In this document: positions 52,910-60,335 of the stretch, in pieces
How positions within the stretch are numbered: the stretch's first letter is position 1
Layout: every line of letters starts with the position of its first letter
Assembly: GCF_003385515.1 (NCBI RefSeq)
Contig: NZ_QNVT01000031.1
Span: forward strand, 1-64,000
Direction of reading: 5' to 3'
Length of the DNA stretch: 64,000 nt
From: Chryseobacterium pennae
Lineage (GTDB): Bacteria > Bacteroidota > Bacteroidia > Flavobacteriales > Weeksellaceae
Translations under genes and position numbers: made by a program
The notes under the pieces: model-generated
The model's database searches: none
Told to the model about the DNA's origin: nothing
The model's input: the letters and a program-made list of their open reading frames with translations, nothing else

Positions 52910-52940
52910 AATTTCAAACGGTTGCTTTCCATTCACACCT
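52910..52940 (-). other. Long-stem hairpin after the pspC gene
   Basis: GGTGTGAAT/ATTCACACC stem around an 18-base loop, 20 bp past the pspC stop. There is no T-run after it, so it may be an mRNA-stabilising or rho-dependent end rather than an intrinsic terminator. Confidence 0.5.
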
Positions 52941-52961
52941 GCTACCACTCTCTGTAGTTAA

Positions 52962-54683
52962 TTATTTAGTTTGTATGGATATTTCGTTTTTTCCGTCCTT
53001 GATTTTGATATCTACATCCTTGTTGATCTTTTTAATATCAGATGCTACAGAATCAATTACTTTCTTAGCCTGGTTATTCGGAACCTTTTTACCATTGATG
53101 ATAATGCTGTCCTTGTCATCAGAGTTATATTCTATGCTGGAACCGTTTACTGTGATTTTATTCTTTTCAATTCTGATTCCGTTTTCGTCTTCATCTCTGT
53201 TCTGATCATCATCATTAATACCATCACCATCCAGATCTCCATCTATATTGATTCTGTTTTTGTTCATTGAGATTACCCGCATTTTCTGTGGTACTACAAG
53301 TTCATAGTTCACTCTGTAATCTCTGAATCTGTGATCATAAGGATACTTTACGAAGTTAGGAAGCATTACTTTATTGTTAATTACTTCTACAGGAACGGTA
53401 AGCTGGATAGGGAAGTTATATCCGTTTCCTTCTTTTTTGATAATAAGGTATGGTGTTTTGATATCCGGCTTTCTTGTAACTTCTACAGAAACATAATCTT
53501 CCTCATACACATTTTTCTTATCCGAATAAATATCATCATCATACGCTTTGTAGTTCTGTGGAATACTTACCTGTTTCATGTCTACATATATCGTATCAGA
53601 AGTTGTATTGATCGCTACATTTTCAGTATCTTCTTTACTTCCTTTGTAGATCAGATTTTTCTTAGCCATACTGATTCCAAAGTAAGTTCCCAGTCCTATC
53701 AGAAGAAGGAATAAACCTCCTATTACCCATCCTATGTTTCTCAACTTTGTTTTTGGAGAAAAGATCTTGATGCTTAATAAACTGAACAGAATTGCAGGGA
53801 TTAAGCTTCCGATTACCATTATGGCTGCCAATACTTTATCAAGTCCCTGATCATCCATATAAAATCTGATCTGATTAGCCCCGGGAAAATCTGTATCCAT
53901 TCCGAAAAGACCGAATAACACAAATACTCCGATAATACTTCCTACCGCCATCAATACGAAGATTCCTCCTACAATATATTTGATTATATTCCATGCTCCA
54001 CTTCCTGCATTGTTGATGTAAGGCTTGTTTTCGTTGTAGATTTCTCCGACTCTCTGAGTGGATTCATTGGCAAACTGTACCAATTTGTTAGACTCATTCT
54101 TAAGATTGTCGAAGTTCATAGGCTTTCCCTGCATTTTCAGGAAATCTGCTGCAGTTTCAGCCTTTGGAAGTACGGCCCAAAGAATTACATAAAGAAGACC
54201 TATTAATGAAGAGGAGATTGCTGCAGTGAAGATTCCTAAGACGAAAACCCCCAGCCAAATCGCTCTCATAGCCGTAATATCCATTCCTACATACTGAGCT
54301 AAACCAGCACAAACACCTGCTACTTTTTGTTTTTCAGGATCACGGAACAATTGTTTCTTATCTGAGTAATTAGTTCCTGTATTGGTATTTTTAGTTGTAT
54401 TTTTTTCAGAAAAATAAGCCTCTTCCTGTTCTTCGATTTTTTCAGGGGTTCCGATCTGTGCGATTACTTTTTCTACATCTGTATCGTTGATCACTTCACG
54501 TTTTCCCAGTGAATCTCTGAAGATCTCCACCATTCTTATTTCTATGTCATGCATTACCTCATCTGCTTCGGAAGCATCCAGTGAGCTTCTCAGAGCGTTC
54601 AGGTAATCGCTGAGCTTTATATATGCGTGTTCTTCTATCGTAAAAGAAAAACCTGCGAGTCCTATTGAGAGTGTCTTGTTCAT
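52962..54683 (-). CDS. PspC-domain membrane protein
   Basis: A 573-residue protein. Residues 1-90 are a cytoplasmic helical region, 110-172 a PspC domain (RDPEKQKVAGVCAGLAQYVGMD ... LYVILWAVLPK as two helices), then three further helices (about 232-258, 286-306, 317-338) and a large C-terminal beta-rich domain with a Asp-rich stretch (DGDLDGDGINDDDQN, about 483-497) resembling a calcium-binding loop. PspC proteins take part in the phage-shock or envelope-stress response. It is cotranscribed with the PadR regulator gene 11 bp upstream. Confidence 0.85.
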   Translation of the reverse strand: MNKTLSIGLAGFSFTIEEHAYIKLSDYLNALRSSLDASEADEVMHDIEIRMVEIFRDSLGKREVINDTDVEKVIAQIGTPEKIEEQEEAYFSEKNTTKNTNTGTNYSDKKQLFRDPEKQKVAGVCAGLAQYVGMDITAMRAIWLGVFVLGIFTAAISSSLIGLLYVILWAVLPKAETAADFLKMQGKPMNFDNLKNESNKLVQFANESTQRVGEIYNENKPYINNAGSGAWNIIKYIVGGIFVLMAVGSIIGVFVLFGLFGMDTDFPGANQIRFYMDDQGLDKVLAAIMVIGSLIPAILFSLLSIKIFSPKTKLRNIGWVIGGLFLLLIGLGTYFGISMAKKNLIYKGSKEDTENVAINTTSDTIYVDMKQVSIPQNYKAYDDDIYSDKKNVYEEDYVSVEVTRKPDIKTPYLIIKKEGNGYNFPIQLTVPVEVINNKVMLPNFVKYPYDHRFRDYRVNYELVVPQKMRVISMNKNRINIDGDLDGDGINDDDQNRDEDENGIRIEKNKITVNGSSIEYNSDDKDSIIINGKKVPNNQAKKVIDSVASDIKKINKDVDIKIKDGKNEISIQTK

Positions 54684-54694
54684 AGCTTTGTTTT

Positions 54695-55024
54695 TTAATG
54701 TTGTTGTGTGATTTGGTTTACTGAGGCTGTAAGCTCATTCCACGTATTTAGAAGTTCATTCAGGAAAAGTTTTCCTTTTTCCGTGATCTGATAATATTTT
54801 CGGGGTGGCCCGCCTGTAGATTCTTCCCATCTATAAGAGAGAAACTCTCCGTTTTTAAGTCTTGTAAGAAGAGGGTAGAGGGTACCTTCCACTACATCCA
54901 GTTTTCCTTTTTTCAGCTCATCTATAAGATCGGAAACATACATTTCGCGATTATTAATGAGACTTAGAATACAGAATTCCAGAATTCCTTTTCGCATTTG
55001 CGCTTTGGTATTTTCAGTATTCAT
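54695..55024 (-). CDS. PadR-family transcriptional regulator
   Basis: A 109-residue winged-helix regulator. The core MRKGILEFCILSLINNREMYVSDLI and VEGTLYPLLTRLKNGEFLSYRWEES is typical, with the wing GGPPRKYY and a C-terminal dimer helix (LNELLNTWNELTASVNQI). PadR genes paired with a PspC-like membrane protein are common in Bacteroidetes and usually autoregulated. The TTTACAT-N9-ATGTAAA palindrome over its -7 box is a candidate operator. Confidence 0.92.
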   Translation of the reverse strand: MNTENTKAQMRKGILEFCILSLINNREMYVSDLIDELKKGKLDVVEGTLYPLLTRLKNGEFLSYRWEESTGGPPRKYYQITEKGKLFLNELLNTWNELTASVNQITQQH

Positions 55025-55093
55025 CTTGTATAAGTTTGTTAATTAGGTTATATTTTTAGAAAAATGCTCCTAGCTAGTTGAGCCTATTCTAAT

Positions 55094-55116
55094 TTTACAT
55101 TACAAAGATATGTAAA
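55094..55116. promoter_or_regulatory. Candidate PadR operator (TTTACAT-N9-ATGTAAA)
   Basis: A perfect 7-bp inverted repeat with a 9-bp spacer surrounds the -7 box of the padR-pspC promoter. Binding of the regulator there would block transcription. The dyad is reversed in order compared with the ATGT-N8-ACAT site described for Bacillus PadR. Confidence 0.5.
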
Positions 55117-55134
55117 TAAAATGGTATTATGCAA
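55103..55134 (-). promoter_or_regulatory. padR-pspC promoter
   Basis: TTG (55132-55134 on the minus strand), 21-bp spacer and TATCTTTG (55103-55110) match the flavobacterial TTG-N17-23-TANNTTTG pattern. The leader to the ATG would be about 70 nt. Confidence 0.65.
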
Positions 55135-55475
55135 TACAAAGTAGTGAAATTTTTAAAATAAAACATTTAATTAATTGATAATCAGTATTATAATTTTTAA
55201 TTCATATTTTTGAAAATCTTATTTTGAGAAAAAAGTCTTTTGAAAAGTTTAAGATTTTGATGAATTTTGGAAAAATATAGAGGATGAAAACCGTTTTTAC
55301 TGATAGTTTATATATCTGGTTTTTTATCTGTGGTAAAATGTGTTTTATGTATAGCGATCCAAATAATTAGTGAAGTATTTGTATAATTTTTGTGTACAAA
55401 ATATCCAAAATTCAAAATAACAGAACTGACTGCTATCTTTTCAAGTTTTGTCACTCATGTAAATACGTTTGGGTT
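55135..55475. other. AT-rich divergent intergenic region
   Basis: About 340 bp between the padR promoter and the promoter of the 55544 gene. Apart from the two promoters nothing was recognised; frames are short and lack signals. Confidence 0.4.
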
Positions 55476-55505
55476 TTGAAATCGGAGTAATGATTCGTAT
55501 TTTTG
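55476..55505 (+). promoter_or_regulatory. Consensus promoter of the 55.5-kb gene
   Basis: TTG (55476-55478), 19-bp spacer and TATTTTTG (55498-55505) fit the flavobacterial consensus, with a leader of about 30 nt to the ATG at 55544. Confidence 0.7.
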
Positions 55506-55543
55506 TTTGGACGTTTTTAAAAAACATTTGAACCTATATTACT

Positions 55544-56248
55544 ATGAACATGAATATTTTGAATTATTACAGGAGTTTATCCGCTTTTATATTATTAGGA
55601 CCTTTATGTTTTGGGCAATACCAGCTTGAAGTCAAAAATATATCAAAAAATTATAGTGCTGTCATTCATTCTGAAAACTGTTTTGAAGGTAGTTGTAAAG
55701 GCAAAAGTACAGTAGATCTGTTTAATAACAACAATGCCAAGGTCCAGACTTTTGTATCTGATGACCTGGTAATAGACTTAAAGCCGGATCAAAAACCGAG
55801 GCCCGGAAAAATGATGACGCTGACCGATGAACAGAGATCGCTTATTATAGATGATTTTAATTTTGATGGTACCGAAGATATAGCTATAAGGAACGGAAAT
55901 ATGGGGAACTATCACAGTGCTTCATATGATGTATACGTTTTCAACAGTACAAGAATGAGTTTTGTAAAAAGTAAAGAGCTTACGGATCTGGCATCGAATG
56001 GGTTTGATATTTTTGATGTTGATTCCAAACGTAAACGTCTTATCACTTCCGGAAAATCGGGATGTTGTGATATTTTCACTACAGAATATGCCATAATTCC
56101 GAATAAAGGACTGGATAGAGTTTTTGAAAAAGAAGTGGATATGACTAGTGAAGATCGTGTAAAAGTGATCACGAAAGAAAAAATAAACAATAAATGGGTA
56201 ACCAAAACCAAGGTATATACATCAGAACAATATAATAAAGATAAGTAA
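55544..56248 (+). CDS. Exported XAC2610-like protein
   Basis: A 234-residue protein with signal peptide MNMNILNYYRSLSAFILLGPLCFGQ. The mature part has VQTF-type strands and the calcium-loop-like IIDDFNFDGTEDIAIRNG (about 104-121), which together resemble XAC2610-related periplasmic proteins and FG-GAP/EF-type loops. A paired cysteine motif SGKSGCCDIF (about 170-179) may form a disulphide. The gene overlaps nothing but is followed after 1 bp by an HD hydrolase gene, giving a two-gene unit under a good promoter. Function unknown. Confidence 0.65.
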   Translation: MNMNILNYYRSLSAFILLGPLCFGQYQLEVKNISKNYSAVIHSENCFEGSCKGKSTVDLFNNNNAKVQTFVSDDLVIDLKPDQKPRPGKMMTLTDEQRSLIIDDFNFDGTEDIAIRNGNMGNYHSASYDVYVFNSTRMSFVKSKELTDLASNGFDIFDVDSKRKRLITSGKSGCCDIFTTEYAIIPNKGLDRVFEKEVDMTSEDRVKVITKEKINNKWVTKTKVYTSEQYNKDK

Positions 56249-56249
56249 G

Positions 56250-56840
56250 ATGAAGATCCAGAAAGAAATTGATTTTATCCTGGCAGTAGATGCCCTGAAA
56301 AATGTACAGCGAAGAAATTATAATGCAGACGATTCCAGAAGAGAGAATACAGCAGAGCATTCATGGCAGATTATTATTCTTGCCCAAATCCTTTATCCGT
56401 ATGCAAAAAACCGCACAGATATTGATTTGTTAAGAGTTATAAGAATGCTTTCGATTCATGATCTTGTGGAGATTGAAGCAGGTGATACTTTCCTTTTTGA
56501 TGAGGCAGCAATGGTGGGGAAGTTTGAAAGAGAAAAAATTTCCGCACAGAAGATCTTCGGAATTCTCGATGAACCTTTAAGAACAGAATTCTTTAATCTA
56601 TGGCTTGAGTTTGAGGAAGAAGCAACTCCAGATGCTATTTTTGCATGTTCTATCGACAGAATTATGCCTTTTATTCTTAATTCCTATACTTCCGGCAAAA
56701 GCTGGACAGAAGCTGGAGTGACTGAAAAACAGATCAGAAATATGCTTGAAAATGCTATTACCAGAGCGTCAGATGAAATGGGAGAGGCTTTTGAAATGTT
56801 GTTGAGCAGAGGTCTGGAAACAGAAAAGGTCTTAAAATAA
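56250..56840 (+). CDS. HD-domain hydrolase, YfbR/HDDC2-like
   Basis: A 196-residue cytoplasmic phosphohydrolase. The HD metal site is complete: NTAEHSWQ (H37 region), IHDLVEIEAGD (H69-D70, E73) and D136 in SIDRI. The length and NTAEHSW motif fit the YfbR/HDDC2 group, 5'-deoxynucleotidases that release dNMP phosphates. It may act in nucleotide turnover. It follows the XAC2610-like gene by one base and ends before a strong shared terminator. Confidence 0.85.
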   Translation: MKIQKEIDFILAVDALKNVQRRNYNADDSRRENTAEHSWQIIILAQILYPYAKNRTDIDLLRVIRMLSIHDLVEIEAGDTFLFDEAAMVGKFEREKISAQKIFGILDEPLRTEFFNLWLEFEEEATPDAIFACSIDRIMPFILNSYTSGKSWTEAGVTEKQIRNMLENAITRASDEMGEAFEMLLSRGLETEKVLK

Positions 56841-56983
56841 TCTGAGTTTGATAAGGATGGTCAGTTTAGAGCATGGAGGCTGGAAGTTATTCCTGTAATT
56901 AATAAAAGTCACTTGTTTGGCCTTTCTGATATCAATAAAAACAGAAATGTTTTATTCTGAATTTAGAGTAAAATAAATATCAT

Positions 56984-57022
56984 AAAATTTTCGGGCGGCC
57001 AAAGGCCGCCCGAAAATTTTTA
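56984..57022. terminator. Bidirectional terminator between the HD hydrolase and thioesterase genes
   Basis: AAAATTTTCGGGCGGCC and its exact complement around an AAA loop, a 17-bp perfect stem that is AT-rich at the foot, so it provides U-runs on both strands. It touches the stop codon of the thioesterase gene. Confidence 0.9.
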
Positions 57023-57023
57023 T

Positions 57024-57407
57024 TTATAGTATCTGGATTGGTTTCTTGAATTCATCAATTGCTACAAAGGTGAAGTCACCTACAATTGCTTTTTCTCTTT
57101 CATAAGAATACATCTGCTCTGTATAGATTTCTACACTTACTTTCATACTGGTTTTTCCAACATATGAAACTTTTCCGATAAGCTCTACAATCGTTCCTGC
57201 AGGAATAGGTTTTTTAAAATCGATTTTATCACTGCTTACTGTTACCACTCTTTTTCTTGCGAAACGAGTCGCTGCAATAAAGGCTACTTCATCCATAAGC
57301 TGCATGGCAGTACCTCCGAAAAGGGTATCATAATGATTGGTTGTGTTAGGGAAAACCGCTTTAAAGATTCTGGTTTCGGCAGCTTCAATTCTTTCTTCTG
57401 TAGTCAT
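57024..57407 (-). CDS. Acyl-CoA thioesterase, hotdog (YciA-like)
   Basis: A 127-residue hotdog thioesterase. FGGTAMQLMDEVAFIAATRFA (about 30-50) is the family core with catalytic-type D39, and VSSDKIDFKKPI is the second conserved strand. Such enzymes hydrolyse long- and medium-chain acyl-CoA. The gene is the first coding sequence after the cobalamin riboswitch, about 130 nt downstream, which is a partner not known for this RNA; the enzyme itself has no link to B12. Confidence 0.87.
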   Translation of the reverse strand: MTTEERIEAAETRIFKAVFPNTTNHYDTLFGGTAMQLMDEVAFIAATRFARKRVVTVSSDKIDFKKPIPAGTIVELIGKVSYVGKTSMKVSVEIYTEQMYSYEREKAIVGDFTFVAIDEFKKPIQIL

Positions 57408-57535
57408 ATTTCATTATTAATTAAAGCGAAATGAAATAGTATCAAAACAACAGAATAATGACAGGAACTTTGGAAATCCCTGAAATAATCCATCAGATCA
57501 ATAAAACTTCAGATCGCGAAAGTTTCTTGTTTAAG

Positions 57536-57686
57536 AAAGCGGCAGGTCTCCTGACTTGTAACATCTTTATCTCCTTCCCATGCCTCGCACAGTGGATCTT
57601 TTGATAAAGATTTCAGTTACTTACAGTTGCGCGACAGTCCGTGATTTTCACACGGTTCCCTTTTAATCTGCGGTGATGCAGAACCA
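57536..57686 (-). ncRNA. Cobalamin riboswitch
   Basis: The minus strand shows the conserved cobalamin aptamer in order: AAAAGGGAA, GTGTGAAAATCACGGACTGT, CGCGCAACTGTAAG, CCACTG with GGCATGGGAAGG, and the closing AAGTCAGGAGACCTGCC. These are the B12-box elements of the class. Downstream on this strand lies the acyl-CoA thioesterase gene, with no B12 uptake or synthesis gene in between. No convincing terminator or sequestering stem was identified between aptamer and gene. Confidence 0.93.
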
Positions 57687-57724
57687 GTTTCTATGATGAA
57701 TAAGCGTTAAAACTTTTTCGGCTG

Positions 57725-57732
57725 CAAAATTA
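57725..57732 (-). promoter_or_regulatory. Candidate -7 box for the riboswitch transcript
   Basis: TAATTTTG on the minus strand, about 40 nt before the aptamer, directly after the stop codon of the preceding gene. It would give the riboswitch its own start site. Confidence 0.5.
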
Positions 57733-57738
57733 ATGAAT

Positions 57739-58536
57739 TTATTCCGGATTATGATAAATAATCTGGCTGATTACTCTTCCCTTCTTAATGGTCCATAGAG
57801 TCGTATATCGGTTTTCTCCGGAACCATTGATCATATAAAGGAAAATGTTATCATTGTCCAGTGAAGTTACTCCTACATTGTTAAAATCCATAGTAGGCTG
57901 GAACATATTTTTAATAGCTTCTCTTACAAAAACAGAACCTCTTCCGGGCTGCTGTAGTCGGATGGATTTAATCTCCGTCATACCTTCAGGAAGATCATTT
58001 CCAATTCCCCAGGGCTTTACTTTATCAATAGTAAGAAGCTTTCCTTCGGCATCTTTTTCCTTTTTGCGGTATCCAGCATTGGATGGATATACATCAATCA
58101 CAACCTTGCTTCTTTGTGCAGTAGGGATTTTAGGATCAGAATTATCGGTAAAAATCAGTGACTTTCCGTTTTTAGATTTAGAAGGAGTATAGGCTGGAAG
58201 CTGATCAATAAAGGCAATACGTTCTTTATTTACCATTCCTTCTTTATCAAGCGTTTCATAGCGAACAAATGGTTTCTCTTCGTCCTGCTTTTCAGGATAT
58301 TTGATCCAGATCCATTCCGTTTCTCCAGGAGCCGGCTTTACATAAACGAAAACATCCCCTTTGCGCATACGGATCTTATCTACAATTTTCCTATAGTTAT
58401 CCTTATGTACACGTACATTGGCGTAGCCTTCTTCAGCTTTTACAACACCAAAAGGAACTTTGTTTTGCCCTTTAACGAAGGCTAAAGAAAAAATACTGAA
58501 AGCAGACAGGTACAATGCTTTGTTTACTGAAATCAT
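57739..58536 (-). CDS. Exported protein with SH3-like N-terminal domain
   Basis: A 265-residue protein with signal MISVNKALYLSAFSIFSLAFVKG. The next segment, EEGYANVRVHKDNYRKIVDKI through EWIWIKYPE, has the shape of a bacterial SH3 domain of the cell-wall type; the remainder (about 90-265) is beta-rich and unrecognised, with the block SIRLQQPGRGSVFVREAIKNMF. It may bind peptidoglycan or another envelope polymer. Single-gene unit placed directly upstream of the riboswitch promoter. Confidence 0.6.
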   Translation of the reverse strand: MISVNKALYLSAFSIFSLAFVKGQNKVPFGVVKAEEGYANVRVHKDNYRKIVDKIRMRKGDVFVYVKPAPGETEWIWIKYPEKQDEEKPFVRYETLDKEGMVNKERIAFIDQLPAYTPSKSKNGKSLIFTDNSDPKIPTAQRSKVVIDVYPSNAGYRKKEKDAEGKLLTIDKVKPWGIGNDLPEGMTEIKSIRLQQPGRGSVFVREAIKNMFQPTMDFNNVGVTSLDNDNIFLYMINGSGENRYTTLWTIKKGRVISQIIYHNPE

Positions 58537-58616
58537 CTTAACAAATTTTAGATTCCCAAATATATAAATTTAATGCTTTTTGGATGGGTAAAATAAAAAT
58601 GTATTTATTGAAATTA

Positions 58617-59504
58617 TCAATATCCTCTGAATAATTTATAAAATTCATCATCAGGAATATAATACTTGTCATTCTCCTGTAACCATTCCAGAGATTCTTT
58701 ACTGAGATTTAGTTTATCATAGGCTTTGGTTTTCAAATATTTTTTTTGTCCATCGACGATACTGTATATTATTTGCCCTGTTTTATCGTCTACCAATAGG
58801 GTTCTCTCTTTTGTCGTTCTATCTTCTGGATGTGGAGAAAGTGAAATATACCAATAGGAATGAATGTCATTAAAAGCTCTGTCAATACCTATAAAGGGAG
58901 ATCCATATGAATCCGCTATAGTCAGAAGATCATAAAAAGTCATCCTGAAATGAGAGTCATGGTCTACTTTCTGTTGTAATGTACCATCTTCAGCATAAGC
59001 GTACCATATTCCTCGCGGATAACCGGAAGCTTTTACTCCGTATCCAAAATGTTTTATGGTATGAATTGAACCATTTTTGTAGAAGTCAACTTGGGTCTTA
59101 AATGAGTCAGAGAATTGCTGGGTATATCCTGTATTTTCAGTTGTTCTTGTATAATACTTCTGTGTATCTTTTTTACCAGTCAGAATAAGGCTGATTATTC
59201 CGTCCTTGAATTCATAAGTCGTTAATGGAATAGGGTTGTCAGCTTTGTCTCTCAGCTCAGCAATATGTTTATTGTTGTCTTTATCATGTCCTAGTTTGTA
59301 AAATGTCCCATTGACTGGCTGCTTTTTTTTGGCATAGGAAGCCAGGGTCTCATAAGTAGGTATAATTAGGTTTTCCTTTGAAATATCATCGATTTTTATC
59401 GTACTGAATTTTTGTGCCGGATTGGGTGTTTTCTGCTGTGCACTCATAAAAGGTGAAATACTGAAAATTCCAATTAAAAATAATGATCGATATATCTTGT
59501 CCAT
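58617..59504 (-). CDS. Exported protein with PepSY-like tail
   Basis: A 295-residue protein with signal peptide MDKIYRSLFLIGIFSISPFMSAQ and ATG at 59504. Residues about 140-175 contain MORN-like FYKNGSIHTIKHFGYG and GIWYAYAEDGTLQQ units. The C-terminal segment WYISLSPHPEDRTTKERTLLVDDKTGQIIY has the strand-loop-strand form of PepSY domains. The same plan recurs in the plus-strand protein at 62928-63542 (WRIVCRPHPEKG ... FDAKTGEFL), so these two are distant paralogues. Function unknown. Confidence 0.65.
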   Translation of the reverse strand: MDKIYRSLFLIGIFSISPFMSAQQKTPNPAQKFSTIKIDDISKENLIIPTYETLASYAKKKQPVNGTFYKLGHDKDNNKHIAELRDKADNPIPLTTYEFKDGIISLILTGKKDTQKYYTRTTENTGYTQQFSDSFKTQVDFYKNGSIHTIKHFGYGVKASGYPRGIWYAYAEDGTLQQKVDHDSHFRMTFYDLLTIADSYGSPFIGIDRAFNDIHSYWYISLSPHPEDRTTKERTLLVDDKTGQIIYSIVDGQKKYLKTKAYDKLNLSKESLEWLQENDKYYIPDDEFYKLFRGY

Positions 59505-59535
59505 ATTAGAATAGTTTTTCATCTACAAATCAGTA

Positions 59536-60198
59536 TTAAGAGTCTGATCTTTGATTAGATGAATCATAAATAGCTTTCGGATCATTTTTCAGGTAATATG
59601 AAAAGACTCCGAAAAATAACATCAGGAACAGGAATAATGCTCCACATATATAAAAAGCTGTTCCAAAACCATAACTAATGGTCATTTCACCTCCCAATCC
59701 CATTCCTATTTGGTTGTTTCCCAATCCCTCCATCTTGGACTGGAAAGTCAGATAGAAGGCCAATAAAGAGATCAGCCCAACCAGAGAAATGGAAATATGA
59801 TAAATATACTTTTTCTTAATACTTTTGATCAGGTGAATGACAATTCCTGCAATAGCAGCTAAAAATGCAATGATGATAAGCGGGCTCGGCGGAATATTTT
59901 CTTTACCTTTTTTATCCTTCGAATCATTTAGAGGAGAATATTCACTATCAGTGTTTGATGATTTATCGCTTGAATCATTTCCAAAAGCTGATCCAAAAGG
60001 AGAGTTCTGCTTAAGGTTTTCCTTCATACGTTCATTCATTGCCTGTTGGGAAACCCCTGTTACCAGATCAGTTCCTTTAATAGACATTAAGGTTGTATCC
60101 CCACATTTTATCAGGAAAAAAGGAAAGAAAAAACAGAGGATGATAACTGTATAGCTCGGTATAGGAAGAAGGTCTGAAAGTACTTTTAATGGTTTCAT
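59536..60198 (-). CDS. Multispanning membrane protein, unrecognised
   Basis: A 220-residue protein with about four helices (15-31, 107-124, 135-153, 178-203) and a polar, Ser/Asp/Lys-rich loop after the first (about 45-100). Family unknown. It lies 31 bp upstream of the PepSY-like gene on the same strand, so the two probably form a unit. Confidence 0.55.
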   Translation of the reverse strand: MKPLKVLSDLLPIPSYTVIILCFFFPFFLIKCGDTTLMSIKGTDLVTGVSQQAMNERMKENLKQNSPFGSAFGNDSSDKSSNTDSEYSPLNDSKDKKGKENIPPSPLIIIAFLAAIAGIVIHLIKSIKKKYIYHISISLVGLISLLAFYLTFQSKMEGLGNNQIGMGLGGEMTISYGFGTAFYICGALFLFLMLFFGVFSYYLKNDPKAIYDSSNQRSDS

Positions 60199-60242
60199 AA
60201 ATTATTGTTTTGCTTAAAAGTAAGAAAAATTATATTGATAAT

Positions 60243-60280
60243 GTACAAAAGAAAAGAGAGCATCCTCAGACACTCTCTTC
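60243..60280 (-). terminator. Intrinsic terminator after mutS2
   Basis: AAGAGAG/CTCTCTT with a 12-base loop, then TTTCTTTTG on the minus strand. Confidence 0.65.
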
Positions 60281-60335
60281 CATTATTGTATTCCGTTAAT
60301 TTTCAAATTCTGAAATTAATCCATTTGAAAATAGA

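Noticed and set aside
53331..53714. 127-codon plus-strand frame inside pspC
   Set aside because: Antisense shadow of a well-supported gene, without signal or known motif.
57404..57493. 29-codon frame between the cobalamin riboswitch and the thioesterase gene
   Set aside because: Composition is unremarkable and the overlap with the next start may be chance; mentioned only with the riboswitch.
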